In this document: one piece after another, positions 27,586 through 39,949 of the stretch | How positions within the stretch are numbered: the first letter of the stretch is position 1 | Layout: each line of letters opens with the position of its first letter | Program-made: the position numbers and the translations under genes | Origin: an uncultured Pelagibacteraceae bacterium | GTDB lineage: Bacteria > Pseudomonadota > Alphaproteobacteria > Pelagibacterales > Pelagibacteraceae | NCBI GenBank assembly: GCA_902592285.1 | Contig: CACJED010000002.1 | Span: forward strand, 1-63,053 | Direction: 5' to 3' | Length of the DNA stretch: 63,053 nt | Notes under the pieces: generated by a model | Told to the model about the DNA's origin: nothing | Databases searched by the model: none | What the model saw: only the letters and a program-made list of their open reading frames with translations

Positions 27586-29003
27586 TAAATAATATTAATT
27601 CTTGAAACAACTTCTACTAACTGACTTGGGAATATGAAGTATAAAAGAATTAATATAGTTGAAACAGTCAGTGAAAATTTTAACCATAAGCTATGGTCCG
27701 TATCATATTTATCTTTCTCCTTATCAAAATACATAATTTTTATAATTCTTAGATAATAAAAAGCTGCAACCACAGTTGATAACAACCCTATTATAGCTAA
27801 GAAATACATTGATTGTTCCAATACCGCTTTAAAAATGTAAAATTTTGCGAAGAAACCTGCTAGGGGTGGTATGCCTGCTAAAGAAAATAGTATTAATAAC
27901 AAACACAAAGACAACAATGGATGATTTTTTGATAATCCTGATAGATCGTCAATATCCTCATAATATTGATCTTTTCTTCTTAACATTAAAAGACATGAAA
28001 AAAGAGCTAAATTCATAACAACATAAATAGAAATATAAATTATTGAACTTTGAATTCCCTCGTTTGATGCTGTGGCTAAACCAGCTAAGGTGTAACCAAC
28101 GTGTCCTATAGAACTGTAAGCAATTAATCTTTTAATATTAGTTTGCCCTATAGCAGCAACTGCTCCAAAAACCATAGAAGCTATAGATAAAAAAACTATT
28201 ATCATTTGCCATTGATCAATTAAATTTAAAAAAGGAACATATAAAAATCTAATAAATACAGTCAAAGCAGCTACCTTTGGAACTATTGTAAAAAACAAAG
28301 TTACAGTTGTTGGAGATCCTTCGTAAACATCGGGTGCCCACATATGAAATGGAACTGCAGAAATTTTGAATGCTAATCCAACTAATATGAACACAATACC
28401 AAAAGTTAAAACATATTCTTCAGAATTTAGTTGATTTGATATTATATCAAAATTTGTTGAACCTGAAAAACCATAAACCAAAGAACATCCGTATAATAAT
28501 AGTCCTGATGATAATGCACTTAAAACAAAATATTTCAAACCAGCTTCTGATGATTTTAATTGATCCCTATTATATGTCGCTAAAACATAAAGAGCTAATG
28601 ACTGCAATTCTAAGCCCATATAGAAAACAATTAAATCATTTGAGCTAATCATTACCATCATGCCAAGAATAGAACTCAAAACAAGAACTGGGTACTCTAT
28701 ATTATATATTTTAAATGTTTTTAAATAAGTTGATGAAATAACTAAAACTAAAAAACCTCCAATTAATGTTATAATTTTCATTAGCGAAGACATACTGTCA
28801 ATCACGACACTTTCATTAAACAAAGTTTCTCTAGTTACAGAAAAAGTTTCATTTATTATTATTATTGTTGTAATTAAAATTGCAAACAAAGATAAATTGA
28901 AAGTAATTTTAGAACTATCATTTTTAAACACACCCAAAATAAGTAAAAACATAATTGATAGAGAAATAAAAATTTCAGGTAATATTAAATTCAAATTTTC
29001 CAT
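27585..29003 (-). CDS. nuoN: NADH-quinone oxidoreductase subunit N
   Basis: Antiporter-like proton-pumping subunit of complex I. The 472 residues form about 14 membrane helices; SNDLIVFYMGLELQSLALYV carries the key helix 5 glutamate and KISAVPFHMWAPDVYEGSPT the helix 7 lysine region. It is the last nuo gene, overlapping birA by one base and following nuoM after one base. Confidence 0.96.
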   Translation of the reverse strand: MENLNLILPEIFISLSIMFLLILGVFKNDSSKITFNLSLFAILITTIIIINETFSVTRETLFNESVVIDSMSSLMKIITLIGGFLVLVISSTYLKTFKIYNIEYPVLVLSSILGMMVMISSNDLIVFYMGLELQSLALYVLATYNRDQLKSSEAGLKYFVLSALSSGLLLYGCSLVYGFSGSTNFDIISNQLNSEEYVLTFGIVFILVGLAFKISAVPFHMWAPDVYEGSPTTVTLFFTIVPKVAALTVFIRFLYVPFLNLIDQWQMIIVFLSIASMVFGAVAAIGQTNIKRLIAYSSIGHVGYTLAGLATASNEGIQSSIIYISIYVVMNLALFSCLLMLRRKDQYYEDIDDLSGLSKNHPLLSLCLLLILFSLAGIPPLAGFFAKFYIFKAVLEQSMYFLAIIGLLSTVVAAFYYLRIIKIMYFDKEKDKYDTDHSLWLKFSLTVSTILILLYFIFPSQLVEVVSRINII

Positions 29004-29004
29004 A

Positions 29005-30486
29005 TTATTTACTAGCTAAATTTGTATTATGCGTATTAATTAAATCAGTGACAGAAACCTCAATAGTGTTAATTAATGGATCGGGATAAAAACCAAAAAA
29101 TAAGATTGGTACAGCTAAACAAGATAAAATAAAATATTCAGATCTATTTAAATCAATCATTTTTTTAAGATCTTCATTAACTAATTTTCCAAATACTACT
29201 CTTTTATATAGCCATAAAATGTATGCAGCTCCTAAAATCACCCCAATACTAGCTATAACAGCAACTAAAAAGTTGTCTTTGAAAGCTCCCATTAATATTA
29301 AAAACTCACCAATAAATCCACTTGTTCCAGGTAAACCAAGAGACGCTAAAGCAAATAACATGAACAATATTGAATATTTTGGAATTACAGAAACTAGTCC
29401 ACCATACGTACTTATCAATCTAGAATGCATTCTGTCATAAACTACACCAACAGTTAAAAATAATGCTGCTGAAACTAAGCCATGGCTTATCATTTGAATT
29501 ATACTTCCTTCAATTCCTTGTTGTTGTAAAGTGAATATACCTAAAGTTACAAAGCCCATATGTGCTACTGATGAATAAGCAATCAACTTTTTCATATCTT
29601 CCTGCATTAAAGCTATCAGTGAAGTAAATATGATAGCTATAACACTCAAGGTGTAAATTAAAGGTGTAAATACCTCTGATGCAACTGGGAAAAGACCTAA
29701 AGAAAATCTAATAAAACCATATCCAGCCATCTTTAACAAAATTGCAGCTAGTAATACAGATCCTGCTGTAGGAGCTTCAACGTGAGCATCTGGTAACCAT
29801 GTATGAACTGGCCACATCGGTGTTTTAACAGCAAATGAACTAAAAAATGCTAACCACAATAGATTTTGATATTTAACATCAATTCCAATTTCATATAGTT
29901 GAACCACGTCAGTTGTTCCTGTAATCCAATAAATTGAAATTATTGCAACTAACATCAAAACAGAACCTAACAATGTGTATAAAAAGAATTTAAATGCAGA
30001 ATAAACTCTTCTTGCACCTCCCCAAATTCCGATAATTAGAAACATTGGTATTAATCCAGCTTCAAAAAATAAATAGAATACAACTAAATCAAGTGCACAG
30101 AAAACACCAATCATGAAACTTTCCATGATTAGAATTGCAATTAAAAAATCTCTTAATCTATTTTTAACAGAATTATTTACAGATATTATACAAAGGGGAG
30201 TTATAAATGTTGTTAATATTATAAATAAAATTGAAATACCATCAACTCCAACTTTATAATTAATAAATCCTTCAATCCATGTTCTATCTTCTACAAATTG
30301 AAAACTAGACGTTGATTGGTCAAAAGAAACCCAAAGATAAATAGAAATTAAAAAATTAACTACAGTAGTAAATAAAGCAACATATTTAGCAGTTAAATTA
30401 TTTCCTTCTTTATCTTTGGTAAAAAATAAAAATAAAGCACCAACTATAGGTAATAATATTAAAGATGAAAGAATAGGAAAATTCAT
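29005..30486 (-). CDS. nuoM: NADH-quinone oxidoreductase subunit M
   Basis: Second antiporter-like subunit of complex I. The 493 residues have about 14 membrane helices, with LVVFYLFFEAGLIPMFLIIG bearing the conserved glutamate and MWPVHTWLPDAHVEAPTAGS the discontinuous helix region. It shares its first base with the end of nuoL and lies one base from nuoN. Confidence 0.96.
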   Translation of the reverse strand: MNFPILSSLILLPIVGALFLFFTKDKEGNNLTAKYVALFTTVVNFLISIYLWVSFDQSTSSFQFVEDRTWIEGFINYKVGVDGISILFIILTTFITPLCIISVNNSVKNRLRDFLIAILIMESFMIGVFCALDLVVFYLFFEAGLIPMFLIIGIWGGARRVYSAFKFFLYTLLGSVLMLVAIISIYWITGTTDVVQLYEIGIDVKYQNLLWLAFFSSFAVKTPMWPVHTWLPDAHVEAPTAGSVLLAAILLKMAGYGFIRFSLGLFPVASEVFTPLIYTLSVIAIIFTSLIALMQEDMKKLIAYSSVAHMGFVTLGIFTLQQQGIEGSIIQMISHGLVSAALFLTVGVVYDRMHSRLISTYGGLVSVIPKYSILFMLFALASLGLPGTSGFIGEFLILMGAFKDNFLVAVIASIGVILGAAYILWLYKRVVFGKLVNEDLKKMIDLNRSEYFILSCLAVPILFFGFYPDPLINTIEVSVTDLINTHNTNLASK

Positions 30487-32396
30487 TATTTAACTATTAA
30501 AAAAGTTAGTAAAGCAGAGAAACCTAATAACATTACAAATGCATATTGATAGATAAAACCACTTTGAAATTTAGTTGCTTTAATTGAACATTTTTTTATA
30601 AAAGAAGAAATTCCATCAGGACCAAAACCATCAATTATAGTTCCATCACAAACTTTCCACAAAAATAAACCTAGTTTCTTTGAGGATTTAATAAACAACA
30701 CATCGTACAACTCGTCGAAATACCATTTATTAACTAAAAAATTATACAAAGGTTTGTTTATAGAAACTATTGAATTAGGTAACTCTTTATTTTTTACAAA
30801 TAAGTAATAAGCAATTGGAATAGATACTAAAACTAAACAAGGTGTTAAAAGTAAAAACCATAAAGGTGGATGTTCAGTACTTAAAGGCTCTAAAAACTTA
30901 ATAGACTCTGCCCAGAATAAATTATCACCATGACCAATAAATAGTCCTTTAAATAGAAAACCAGCAAATACCGCTCCTATTGAGAGGATAAATAAAGGAA
31001 CAAGCATTACTAATGGAGACTCGTGAGTTTCCTCTATTTTGACTTCTTTGTTGTTATAATCTCCATGGAAAGATTTAAATATCAATCTCCATGAATAGAT
31101 AGATGTTAAAAATGCAGTAATTATCCCAATTCCAGCAGCATAATATCCAACAGTATTACCTTTTAAATACGCAAATTCTATAATCGCATCTTTAGAATAA
31201 AATCCTGATAAAAAAGGAAAGCCTGTTAATGCAAGTGTTCCTATAATCATAAAACCATAGGTATATGGTAACTTTTTCCATACACCGCCCATGTTATTTA
31301 TATTTTGTTCATCTTTAAACGCATGGATTACCGAACCAGATCCTAAAAATAATAGAGCTTTGAAAAAAGCGTGAGTAAACAAATGAAACATAGCAACATT
31401 GTATGCACCTACTCCAGCAGCAAAAAACATATAACCAAGTTGGCTACAAGTAGAATAGGCAATAATTTTTTTTATATCGGTTTGAACTAAAGCTACTGTA
31501 GCTGCAAAAAAAGCTGTAGTCATTCCAACTACTGTTATAAAATTTAATATTAACGGTGAATACTCATAAATAGGAGAACATCTTACTACTAAGAAAACAC
31601 CCGCTGTCACCATTGTTGCTGCATGGATTAATGCAGAAACAGGTGTTGGGCCTTCCATAGCATCAGGTAACCAAGTATGTAGCAATATCTGTGCAGATTT
31701 ACCCATTGCTCCAATAAATAAAAATAAACAAACTAAATCTATTGCTTTTACCTCAAAACCTAAAAAGGATAAGTTGTTATCTACAACCATTGGAATTTGT
31801 TGAAATACTTCTGAATAATTAACAGTTCCAAATAAATAAAATATTAAGAAAATTCCTAAAGCAAAACCAAAATCACCCACTCTATTAACTACAAATGCTT
31901 TTATTGCTGCAGCATTTGCTGTTTCCTTTTTAAACCAAAAACCAATTAAGAAGTAGGAACATAAACCAACACCTTCCCAACCAAAAAATAATTGTATGAA
32001 ATTATCTGAAGTCACAAGCATCAACATCGCAAATGTGAATAATGATAAATAAGCCATAAATCTTGGTTTATGAGGATCATGAGACATGTAACCAATTGAA
32101 TAGATATGTACTAAAGCAGATACAGAAGTTACAACTACTAACATTACAGCTGATAATGGATCAATTAACATTGACCAATTTACATCAAGTGACCCAGAGT
32201 TTATCCAAGTAGCTATAACAATATTTTCTTCATACTGATTTACTATTACTTTATAAAGAACAAAAATTGATAAAAGAGCAGAAATTGATACTAGTGCGCT
32301 TGTTACTATTTCAGAATTTCTATCACCAATATATTTTCCAAAGAAACCTGAAATTATTGATGCAATAAGTGGAAGAAATATAATTGATAGTTCCAT
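30486..32396 (-). CDS. nuoL: NADH-quinone oxidoreductase subunit L
   Basis: Largest antiporter-like subunit of complex I, with a long C-terminal amphipathic helix that braces the membrane arm. The 636 residues include FIQLFFGWEGVGLCSYFLIG, with the conserved glutamate, and LLHTWLPDAMEGPTPVSALI. The C-terminal section after about residue 520 fits the lateral helix and final membrane anchor. It follows nuoK by two bases. Confidence 0.97.
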   Translation of the reverse strand: MELSIIFLPLIASIISGFFGKYIGDRNSEIVTSALVSISALLSIFVLYKVIVNQYEENIVIATWINSGSLDVNWSMLIDPLSAVMLVVVTSVSALVHIYSIGYMSHDPHKPRFMAYLSLFTFAMLMLVTSDNFIQLFFGWEGVGLCSYFLIGFWFKKETANAAAIKAFVVNRVGDFGFALGIFLIFYLFGTVNYSEVFQQIPMVVDNNLSFLGFEVKAIDLVCLFLFIGAMGKSAQILLHTWLPDAMEGPTPVSALIHAATMVTAGVFLVVRCSPIYEYSPLILNFITVVGMTTAFFAATVALVQTDIKKIIAYSTCSQLGYMFFAAGVGAYNVAMFHLFTHAFFKALLFLGSGSVIHAFKDEQNINNMGGVWKKLPYTYGFMIIGTLALTGFPFLSGFYSKDAIIEFAYLKGNTVGYYAAGIGIITAFLTSIYSWRLIFKSFHGDYNNKEVKIEETHESPLVMLVPLFILSIGAVFAGFLFKGLFIGHGDNLFWAESIKFLEPLSTEHPPLWFLLLTPCLVLVSIPIAYYLFVKNKELPNSIVSINKPLYNFLVNKWYFDELYDVLFIKSSKKLGLFLWKVCDGTIIDGFGPDGISSFIKKCSIKATKFQSGFIYQYAFVMLLGFSALLTFLIVK

Positions 32397-32398
32397 TA

Positions 32399-32710
32399 TT
32401 AACCCTTCAAATTATCAATTTCTTCAACTCTTATTGTTCCAGAATTTCTAAAATATACGACTATAATTGCTAATCCTATAGCTGCTTCTGCTGCCGCAAC
32501 TGTAAGAATAAATAAAGTAAAGACTTGACCTGCCAAATCCCCTAAATAAATCGAAAAAGCAACTAAATTTATGTTCACAGCAAGTAATATTAGTTCAATA
32601 CTCATTAATATGACAATGATGTTCTTCCTATTAAGAAAAATACCAATTACTCCAATTGAGAATATTACTGCTCCTAAAGTTAAATAATGTCCTAAACCTA
32701 TATCAATCAT
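32399..32710 (-). CDS. nuoK: NADH-quinone oxidoreductase subunit K
   Basis: Small complex I subunit (103 residues, about 100 expected) with three membrane helices and the two buried glutamates of the proton path in [14 protein letters not shown] and [13 protein letters not shown]. The first eight bases overlap nuoJ. Confidence 0.96.
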   Translation of the reverse strand: MIDIGLGHYLTLGAVIFSIGVIGIFLNRKNIIVILMSIELILLAVNINLVAFSIYLGDLAGQVFTLFILTVAAAEAAIGLAIIVVYFRNSGTIRVEEIDNLKG

Positions 32711-33332
32711 CTATTTTAATTCCTTTATTATTCTGCACCTCTAGTACCTCAACGCCTTCAGCTCTTTCTCTAGATATTTGCTTGATATAGCTTTGTCTTT
32801 TTACACCTGATCTTTGTCTAAATGTTAATACAATAGCACCTATCATGGCTACTAAAAGAACCATACCGCTTATTTGGAACACATGAATATAGTCGGTATA
32901 TAAAATCTGACCCAAAGAGTGAGTGTTGCTTAGAGTTGTTTGGGCAGTTGAATTATTAATATCAAATATTTCAGGTTTATATTTCCAACCTCCAATTACA
33001 ATTATTATTTCAAAAAATATAAGTATACTAATAATAAATCCTACAGGGATATGCCTAGAGCTTTGATGACCTGCAAACCATTGGTTTTTTTGTTGAGCTA
33101 CGTTTAACATCATAACAACAAATAAGAATAAAACTGCTACAGCTCCAACATAAACAATCAACATTATCATTCCCAAAAATTCAGCTCCTATCATAATAAA
33201 AAGACAAGAAATACTTATGAAATCTAGTATTAAAAAAAATACAGAGTGTACAGTATTTTTAGAAGCGGTTACCATTATAGCTGAAATTACAGCAATTATT
33301 GAAAAAGTATAAAAAAAAATAGCATGTGCCAT
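32703..33332 (-). CDS. nuoJ: NADH-quinone oxidoreductase subunit J
   Basis: Complex I membrane subunit of 209 residues with five helices. The third, in [20 protein letters not shown], contains the conserved pi-bulge region. The polar C-terminus (about 175-209) is cytoplasmic. It overlaps nuoK by eight bases and follows nuoI by four. Confidence 0.95.
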   Translation of the reverse strand: MAHAIFFYTFSIIAVISAIMVTASKNTVHSVFFLILDFISISCLFIMIGAEFLGMIMLIVYVGAVAVLFLFVVMMLNVAQQKNQWFAGHQSSRHIPVGFIISILIFFEIIIVIGGWKYKPEIFDINNSTAQTTLSNTHSLGQILYTDYIHVFQISGMVLLVAMIGAIVLTFRQRSGVKRQSYIKQISRERAEGVEVLEVQNNKGIKIDD

Positions 33333-33336
33333 AATT

Positions 33337-33822
33337 TTATCTATAAGGGTTATCAGCTTTTATATTAGCTGCTAAAATATTTTCCCATCTGTCACCATTA
33401 TCTAATAATTTTTCTTTAGTGTAATAAAGTTCTTCTCTTGTTTGAGTAGAAAATTCAAAGTTAGGCCCTTGAACAATTGCATCAACTGGACATGACTCCT
33501 CACATAAACCACAATAAATACATTTCATCATATCAATATCATAACGAGTAGTTTTTCTGCTACCATCTTCTCGTTCTGCTGACTCAATTGTGATAGCTTG
33601 AGCTGGACACACAGCTTCACATAATTTACATGCTATGCATCTTTCTTCACCGTTAGGGTATCTTCTTAATGCATGTTCTCCTCTAAACCTCGGGCTTATT
33701 TTTCCTTTTTCAAATGGATAATTTATTGTCTTTTTAGATTTAAATAATTCTTTGATAGCAATAAACAAACCACTAATAAAGTCGGTCATCAAAATAGTTT
33801 TAAAAAATCTAGAAACATTCAT
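33337..33822 (-). CDS. nuoI: NADH-quinone oxidoreductase subunit I (2 x 4Fe-4S)
   Basis: Carries clusters N6a and N6b between NuoG and NuoB. The ligands are Cys62, 65, 68 and 72 ([12 protein letters not shown]) and Cys101, 104, 107 and 111 ([12 protein letters not shown]). I choose the ATG at 33822 (161 residues, normal length): the frame stays open to 33912, but the extra 30 residues overlap nuoH and resemble nothing in the family. With this start the gap to nuoH is two bases. Confidence 0.95.
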   Translation of the reverse strand: MNVSRFFKTILMTDFISGLFIAIKELFKSKKTINYPFEKGKISPRFRGEHALRRYPNGEERCIACKLCEAVCPAQAITIESAEREDGSRKTTRYDIDMMKCIYCGLCEESCPVDAIVQGPNFEFSTQTREELYYTKEKLLDNGDRWENILAANIKADNPYR

Positions 33823-33824
33823 AA

Positions 33825-34823
33825 TCAATTCGCTGGTAAAAGATTGAAATAAAATAAATAACTTGCAGTTAAAACAACCCAAGTTAATGATAATGGTAAG
33901 AAAATTTTCCATCCTAATCTCATAAGTTGATCGTATCTATATCTGGGTACAATTGCTTTAACTAATGCAAACAAAATAAATAATAAAAGGATTTTTAAAA
34001 TTAACCATAAGCCTCCAGGTATTAGATTAAATGGATATAAATCAATAGGAGACAGCCAGCCTCCCAAAAATAAAATTGATCCCAAGGCACACATTAAAAG
34101 GATATTTGCATACTCGCCTAGCCAAAACATTGCATACATCATTCCTGAATATTCTGTTTGATATCCTGCTACTAGTTCTGCTTCTGCCTCAGGTAAATCA
34201 AACGGTGGTCTATTAGTTTCTGCTAGCGCAGATATAAAAAAAATTACAAACATTGGAAAAAGAGGAACAACAAACCATAGATTTTGTTGAGCTAAAACTA
34301 TGTCATTGAGATTAAGTGAACCAACGCATAAAAGAACATTTATTATAATTATTCCTATGGAAACTTCGTAAGACACCATTTGAGCAGCAGATCTAATTGC
34401 GCCTAAAAATGGATATTTAGAATTTGATGCCCAACCACCCATAATAATCCCATAAACTCCTAGGGAAGAAACTGCAAATAAATAAAGAATTCCAACATTT
34501 ATATTGGCAAGAACTTGTGTTTCACCAAAAGGTATTACAGCCCAGGCAATTAAAGCTAAAGTCATGGTAACAATTGGGGCTAAAATAAATATAACTTTAT
34601 TTGAACTAGCTGGGATAATAATTTCTTTAAATATATATTTTAAAGCATCAGCTAAAGATTGTAATAAGCCAAATGGACCAACTACATTTGGGCCTTGACG
34701 CTTTTGAACAAATGCCCAGACTCTTCGATCTAGCCAGACGATCATCGCAACTGAAACAAGAACAGGAATAAGTAAAAATAAAATTTTATAAATTTCCTGA
34801 AAAATAATGTTAATATATTCCAT
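33825..34823 (-). CDS. nuoH: NADH-quinone oxidoreductase subunit H
   Basis: Membrane subunit at the quinone-entry site, 332 residues with about eight helices. Visible conserved regions include [20 protein letters not shown] (with the quinone-site arginines), [20 protein letters not shown] (acidic proton-channel loop) and [19 protein letters not shown] near the end. One base separates it from nuoG. Confidence 0.96.
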   Translation of the reverse strand: MEYINIIFQEIYKILFLLIPVLVSVAMIVWLDRRVWAFVQKRQGPNVVGPFGLLQSLADALKYIFKEIIIPASSNKVIFILAPIVTMTLALIAWAVIPFGETQVLANINVGILYLFAVSSLGVYGIIMGGWASNSKYPFLGAIRSAAQMVSYEVSIGIIIINVLLCVGSLNLNDIVLAQQNLWFVVPLFPMFVIFFISALAETNRPPFDLPEAEAELVAGYQTEYSGMMYAMFWLGEYANILLMCALGSILFLGGWLSPIDLYPFNLIPGGLWLILKILLLFILFALVKAIVPRYRYDQLMRLGWKIFLPLSLTWVVLTASYLFYFNLLPAN

Positions 34824-34824
34824 T

Positions 34825-36855
34825 TTAACCTTCGGTACCTGTTTTTTTTACTTCTATTTTAGAATTATGACAATCAAGCATAGTTTTTGATGATCTAGCT
34901 ATCACATTCGAAAAATAATAATTTTTATTCTCAATAATTAATCTTTCATCTTTAAAATTTTCTTTCGGTATTATTTTTTCTATCTCTTTTTTATTTTCCT
35001 GCTGCAATGATATAAAATTAAACATGCTACTTTCTAATTCATCTTTATCATTAAATAATTTTCTATTATTCATAAATTCAGCTAGTTCATTAATTATTTG
35101 CCAGTCTTCTTTTGCCTCTCCGGGTGGATATGAAGCTTTAAACGCTTTTTGAACTTTGCCTTCTAAATTCGTGAAATGACCATTTTGTTCTGTGTAAGCT
35201 GCTCCAGGTAAAATTATATCTGCAATTTCAGCACCTTTGTCTCCATGACTACCTTGATAAATTATAAATTCATCTTTTTTTTTAAAATCTAAATTATCTT
35301 GACCCAATAAATAAATAATTTCAAAATTGTTAGATTGAAGATTGTTAAATATATTTCTTTTATCATTAATTATTCTTAAATCTAAATTTCCAACAGTGGA
35401 AGCATCTGTTACAAGTGTGTTTAATGAATTCCAATCATTATTTATTTTATTATTTTTTTTCAAAAATTCTTTGATCAAATTAAATAAAAATTCTGCAGAT
35501 TTTAATTTGTAAAATGACTCTCCCAAAATAATAAGTGGTTTTTTAGAGTCTAAGATTTTTTTTGAAACTTCATTGCTGCCCTCAAAAATATCTAAAATTG
35601 TTTTTGTTTTACCATCAAGTGGTTCGTAAGGATAAGTAAGATCTCCAACATCATCAAGTGATATAATTTTTGTTGAATTATTTAAAAATGATTTCCTTAT
35701 TCTTGCATTTAAAATAGTTGCTTCAAATCTTGGATTTGCTCCAATTAAAAGGATTAAGTCCGATTCTTCAATTCCATTAATTGATGAATTAAATAAATAA
35801 TTTTCCCTCTCATTCGTATTGATAAAATTATTTGATGATCTGCTCTCGTAATTTTTTGTATTTAATGTTCTTTCAAAAAACTCCTTGAAGATATAACTTG
35901 TCTCCATATTGGTTAAATCACCAACAAATCCTGCAATTTTATCTTTTGATGTTTCGTTTAATTTTGATTTTATAATCTTAAAAACTTCTTCCCAACTGGC
36001 TTTTTCAAATTTTTGATTATATTTAATAAATGGTGCGTCTAATCTTTGGTTAGAAAGTCCGTCACATGCATATCTAGTTTTGTCTGATATCCATTCCTCA
36101 TTAATATCCTCATTAATTATTGGCAAAATCCTTTTCACCTCCCATCCATAAGTATCAACTCTTATATTTGATCCAACAGCATCCATAACATCGATAGTCT
36201 CTGTTTTTTTTAATTCCCATGGTCTTGCCTCGAAGACATATGGTTTTGATGTCAAAGCTCCAACAGGACAAAGGTCAATAACATTACCTGACAGTTCTGA
36301 TTGTACAGATTTTTCTAAATAAGTGGTAATTTGCATATCTTCACCTCGCCCAATTGCTCCAATTTCTGGAACACCAGCAACTTCAGTTGCAAATCTTACA
36401 CATCTTGTACAATGAATACATCTCGTCATTTGAGTTTTGATTAAAGGTCCCATATTTTTTTCTGGAACAAATCTTTTGTTTTCTTTAAATCTTGATTTAT
36501 CAACTCCATAAAACATTGACTGATCTTGTAAGTCACATTCACCACCTTGATCACAAACTGGACAATCCAAAGGGTGATTTGCAAGTAAAAATTCCATAAC
36601 TCCTTTTCTAGCTTTTTCCACAAATGCTGTATTAGTCTTTATATTCATCCCCTCTGCTGCAGGCATTGCACAAGAAGCAATAGGTTTAGGGGATTTCTCC
36701 ATTTCTACTAAACACATTCTACAATTTCCAGCAATAGATAGTTTTTCATGATAACAAAACCTTGGAATTTCAATTCCGGCTTTTTCACATGCTTGTAAAA
36801 CAGTTAAGCCCTCTTCTACTTCCACGTCAATGTCATTTACTTTTAATTTAAGCAT
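34825..36855 (-). CDS. nuoG: NADH-quinone oxidoreductase subunit G
   Basis: Iron-sulfur subunit of the hydrophilic arm. The N-terminus holds a 2Fe-2S site (Cys34, 45, 48, 62), a His/Cys-ligated 4Fe-4S region ([20 protein letters not shown], about 94-113) and the [10 protein letters not shown] cluster (about 146-155). The rest is a molybdopterin-oxidoreductase-like fold without cofactor ligands. The 676 residues match the alphaproteobacterial form. It overlaps nuoF by eight bases. Confidence 0.96.
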   Translation of the reverse strand: MLKLKVNDIDVEVEEGLTVLQACEKAGIEIPRFCYHEKLSIAGNCRMCLVEMEKSPKPIASCAMPAAEGMNIKTNTAFVEKARKGVMEFLLANHPLDCPVCDQGGECDLQDQSMFYGVDKSRFKENKRFVPEKNMGPLIKTQMTRCIHCTRCVRFATEVAGVPEIGAIGRGEDMQITTYLEKSVQSELSGNVIDLCPVGALTSKPYVFEARPWELKKTETIDVMDAVGSNIRVDTYGWEVKRILPIINEDINEEWISDKTRYACDGLSNQRLDAPFIKYNQKFEKASWEEVFKIIKSKLNETSKDKIAGFVGDLTNMETSYIFKEFFERTLNTKNYESRSSNNFINTNERENYLFNSSINGIEESDLILLIGANPRFEATILNARIRKSFLNNSTKIISLDDVGDLTYPYEPLDGKTKTILDIFEGSNEVSKKILDSKKPLIILGESFYKLKSAEFLFNLIKEFLKKNNKINNDWNSLNTLVTDASTVGNLDLRIINDKRNIFNNLQSNNFEIIYLLGQDNLDFKKKDEFIIYQGSHGDKGAEIADIILPGAAYTEQNGHFTNLEGKVQKAFKASYPPGEAKEDWQIINELAEFMNNRKLFNDKDELESSMFNFISLQQENKKEIEKIIPKENFKDERLIIENKNYYFSNVIARSSKTMLDCHNSKIEVKKTGTEG

Positions 36856-38176
36856 TTTTATCCAATAAATGTTGATCGACTAAATAAGGAATATCTTTGT
36901 TATTTTTTACAAAAGGGTCAAATTTATTTCTCTTTTTAATTTCATCAGAAAAATGTCTTAACAATCCTTGAACAGGCCAAGAGGAACCTTCTCCAAAAGC
37001 ACAAATAGTATGACCAGCTATTTGGTTTGTCACATCACCTAACATATCAATTTCATCTCTTGATGCTTCACCTTTTGCCATTCGTTCTAACATTCTCCAC
37101 ATCCATCCAGAACCTTCTCTACAAGGTGTACACTGACCACAGCTCTCGTGTTTATAAAATCTTGCAATTCTTGCCATACACTTAATTATATCTTGATCTT
37201 TGTTGATAACTACTACACCGGCTGTTCCTAGCCCACTTTTTTCAGCACTTAAAGAGTCAAAATCCATAGTTAATGTCTCGCATTTTTCTTTTGGTATTAA
37301 TGGCATTGAAGATCCACCAGGGATTACAGCTTGAAGGTTGTCCCAACCTCCTATTACTCCTCCGGCATGAACTTCTATCAATTCTTTTAAAGGTATATTC
37401 ATCTCTTCCTCTACATTACATGGACTGTTTACGTTTCCAGAAATACAGAAAATTTTTGTTCCTGTATTTTTTTCTCTTCCAAGGGAAGCAAACCATTTAC
37501 CGCCTCTTCTAAGTATTGTTGGAACTACAGCAATTGTCTCAACATTATTTATAATAGTTGGACAACCATAAAGGCCTATTAATGCAGGAAAAGGTGGTTT
37601 TAATCTTGGCTGGCCTTTTTTACCTTCAATACTCTCAAGCAAAGCTGTTTCCTCACCACAAATGTATGCTCCTGCTCCATAATGGATGTAAATATCTAAA
37701 TCCCATCCTGTTCCAGCTGCATTTTTTCCAATTAATTTTTTTTCATAAGCTTCATCAATTGCAGCTTGAAGTTTTTGTCCATCAACAAAATATTCTCCTC
37801 TGATATAAATATAACAAACATGAGCTTGGACAGCAAAGGAAGCTATCAGACATCCTTCAATTAATTTATGAGGTTCAAATCTAAGAATATCTCTATCTTT
37901 ACAAGTGCCAGGCTCAGACTCATCGCCATTAACTACCAAATAGTGAGGCCTTGAACCAACTTCCTTAGGTGCAAATGACCATTTTAGTCCTGTTGGAAAA
38001 CCTGCACCTCCTCTACCTCTTAATTGTGAATCTTTAATTTCATTAATTATCCAATCTCTACCTTTATCAGTTATCTCTTTTGTATTTACCCAATCACCCC
38101 TTTTTTGAGATGAAATTACATCTGATCCTAAATCATTGTAAAGGTTTTTAAATATTCTATCCTGATCTTTAAGCAT
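36848..38176 (-). CDS. nuoF: NADH-quinone oxidoreductase subunit F
   Basis: Binds NADH and FMN and carries cluster N3. The 442 residues show the glycine-rich nucleotide region [15 protein letters not shown] (52-66), [15 protein letters not shown] (about 172-186) and the 4Fe-4S ligands in [12 protein letters not shown] (about 346-357). It overlaps nuoE and nuoG by eight bases each. Confidence 0.97.
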   Translation of the reverse strand: MLKDQDRIFKNLYNDLGSDVISSQKRGDWVNTKEITDKGRDWIINEIKDSQLRGRGGAGFPTGLKWSFAPKEVGSRPHYLVVNGDESEPGTCKDRDILRFEPHKLIEGCLIASFAVQAHVCYIYIRGEYFVDGQKLQAAIDEAYEKKLIGKNAAGTGWDLDIYIHYGAGAYICGEETALLESIEGKKGQPRLKPPFPALIGLYGCPTIINNVETIAVVPTILRRGGKWFASLGREKNTGTKIFCISGNVNSPCNVEEEMNIPLKELIEVHAGGVIGGWDNLQAVIPGGSSMPLIPKEKCETLTMDFDSLSAEKSGLGTAGVVVINKDQDIIKCMARIARFYKHESCGQCTPCREGSGWMWRMLERMAKGEASRDEIDMLGDVTNQIAGHTICAFGEGSSWPVQGLLRHFSDEIKKRNKFDPFVKNNKDIPYLVDQHLLDKNA

Positions 38177-38777
38177 TTTTTAAATCCATAAGTGTTTTTC
38201 GATTATTCTCAGGTTCGTTATTCACTCTTCCTCTATAAGATCCTGGTTTAGGTGTTTCACCATTTAATATCTTATCTAAAATTTTTAATGTTTTATTTTT
38301 ATCAAGATCTTCATAGTAATCATCATTTATTTGCATCATTGGAGCGTTGACACAAGCACCTAAACATTCAACTTCCATCCAAGAACAATTTTTATCGCTC
38401 GATAGTTCAGACTCATTTTGTGAAATTTTTTCTTTACAAGCCTCTATCAGTTGATTTGCTCCTCTAATCATACATGGTGTTGTAGTACAAACTTGTACAA
38501 AATACTTTCCAACAGGTGCCAAATTATACATTGAATAAAATGTAGCTACTTCATAAACTTTTATGTAAGGCATATCCAAAAATTTTCCTATATACTTCAT
38601 AGCTGCAAGTGGTATCCAATTATTATTTTGTTTTTGGGCAATATAAAGTAAAGACATTACTGCGCTTTGTTGTTTTCCTTTAGGGTAGTTAGAAATTATT
38701 TTATTTGCCTCTTCTAATGAAACAGAGTTAAATTCAAAACTTTCAGGTTGATTTTTTGCAGGTTTTTTTAAACTCAT
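38169..38777 (-). CDS. nuoE: NADH-quinone oxidoreductase subunit E (2Fe-2S)
   Basis: Thioredoxin-like subunit with cluster N1a. The four ligands are Cys97 and Cys102 (CTTTPC) and Cys138 and Cys142 (CLGAC). The 202 residues include a short tail beyond the core ([11 protein letters not shown]). It overlaps nuoD by four bases and nuoF by eight. Confidence 0.96.
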   Translation of the reverse strand: MSLKKPAKNQPESFEFNSVSLEEANKIISNYPKGKQQSAVMSLLYIAQKQNNNWIPLAAMKYIGKFLDMPYIKVYEVATFYSMYNLAPVGKYFVQVCTTTPCMIRGANQLIEACKEKISQNESELSSDKNCSWMEVECLGACVNAPMMQINDDYYEDLDKNKTLKILDKILNGETPKPGSYRGRVNNEPENNRKTLMDLKNA

Positions 38778-39949
38778 CTATCAACCTCTCCAAATACAAT
38801 ATCTAAAGAACCTAATACAGCAGGAACATCTGCTAACATATGACCTTTAATTAAGTAATCCATCGATTGAAGATGTGAAAATCCTGGTGCTCTAATTTTA
38901 CATTTATAAGGTTTGCTGGAACCATCTGATATCAAGTAAACTCCAAATTCTCCCTTTGGAGCTTCAACAGCTGTATAAATTTCATCATTAGGAACTCTAT
39001 AACCCTCTGTAAATAATTTGAAATGATGTATCAATGCTTCCATTGATTGTTTTAACTCTTTTTTAGGCGGAGGACTGATTTTTCCATCAAGAGATTTAAT
39101 AGGACCCTTTTCCATTTTAGAGAGACATTGTTTGATAATAGAGACACTTTCTTTCATTTCTTCTATTCTGCATAAATAACGATCATAACAATCACCATTT
39201 TTACCAACAGGTATTTTAAATTCTAATTGATTATAGCAATCATAAGGTTGAGATTTTCTTAAATCCCAGGGAACTCCCGAACCTCTGATCATAACTCCAG
39301 TAAAAGAGTAATCCAGAGCATCCTCTTTGGTTACTATCCCAATATCAACATTTCTTTGTTTAAAAATTCTATTATCAGTTAAAAGATTTTCTAAATCATT
39401 AATTATTTTTGGAAACGACTCACAAAATTTAAATATATCTTCCTCAAGACCAGCTGGAAGATCTTGGTGAACTCCACCAGCTCTAAAATAATTTGCATGT
39501 AATCTTGAACCTGATGCTCTTTCGTAAAATGTCATTAAAGTTTCACGTTCTTCAAAACCCCACAAAGATGGTGTTAATGCACCAACATCAAGAGCTTGTG
39601 TTGTAACATTCAATATATGACTTAATATTCTACCAATTTCACAAAATATCACTCTGATATATTGTGCTCTACTAGGTACATCAATTTTTAAGATTTTTTC
39701 AACAGCTAATGCAAATGCATGCTCTTGATTCATTGGAGCAACATAATCTAGTCTATCAAAATAAGGAACTGCCTGCATATAAGTTTTATTTTCAATGAGT
39801 TTTTCTGTGCCTCTATGAAGTAAACCTATATGTGGATCAGCTTTTTCAACTATTTCACCATCTAATTCTAAAATTAAGCGCAACACACCATGCGCAGCTG
39901 GATGTTGTGGTCCAAAATTTAAATTTAAGTTTTTAATTTTTTTTTTCAT
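38774..39949 (-). CDS. nuoD: NADH-quinone oxidoreductase subunit D
   Basis: Forms the quinone-binding site with NuoB. The ATG at 39949 gives 391 residues starting [20 protein letters not shown]; the frame is open 17 codons further but those lie within nuoC and have no family match. Conserved elements are [12 protein letters not shown] (quinone-site His), [12 protein letters not shown] and the C-terminal DIVFGEVDR. It overlaps the end of nuoC by 17 bases. Confidence 0.96.
   Translation of the reverse strand: MKKKIKNLNLNFGPQHPAAHGVLRLILELDGEIVEKADPHIGLLHRGTEKLIENKTYMQAVPYFDRLDYVAPMNQEHAFALAVEKILKIDVPSRAQYIRVIFCEIGRILSHILNVTTQALDVGALTPSLWGFEERETLMTFYERASGSRLHANYFRAGGVHQDLPAGLEEDIFKFCESFPKIINDLENLLTDNRIFKQRNVDIGIVTKEDALDYSFTGVMIRGSGVPWDLRKSQPYDCYNQLEFKIPVGKNGDCYDRYLCRIEEMKESVSIIKQCLSKMEKGPIKSLDGKISPPPKKELKQSMEALIHHFKLFTEGYRVPNDEIYTAVEAPKGEFGVYLISDGSSKPYKCKIRAPGFSHLQSMDYLIKGHMLADVPAVLGSLDIVFGEVDR

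Noticed and set aside
33823..33912. A 30-residue N-terminal extension of NuoI
   Set aside because: It lies inside nuoH, has no family similarity, and the internal ATG gives the normal 161-residue length.
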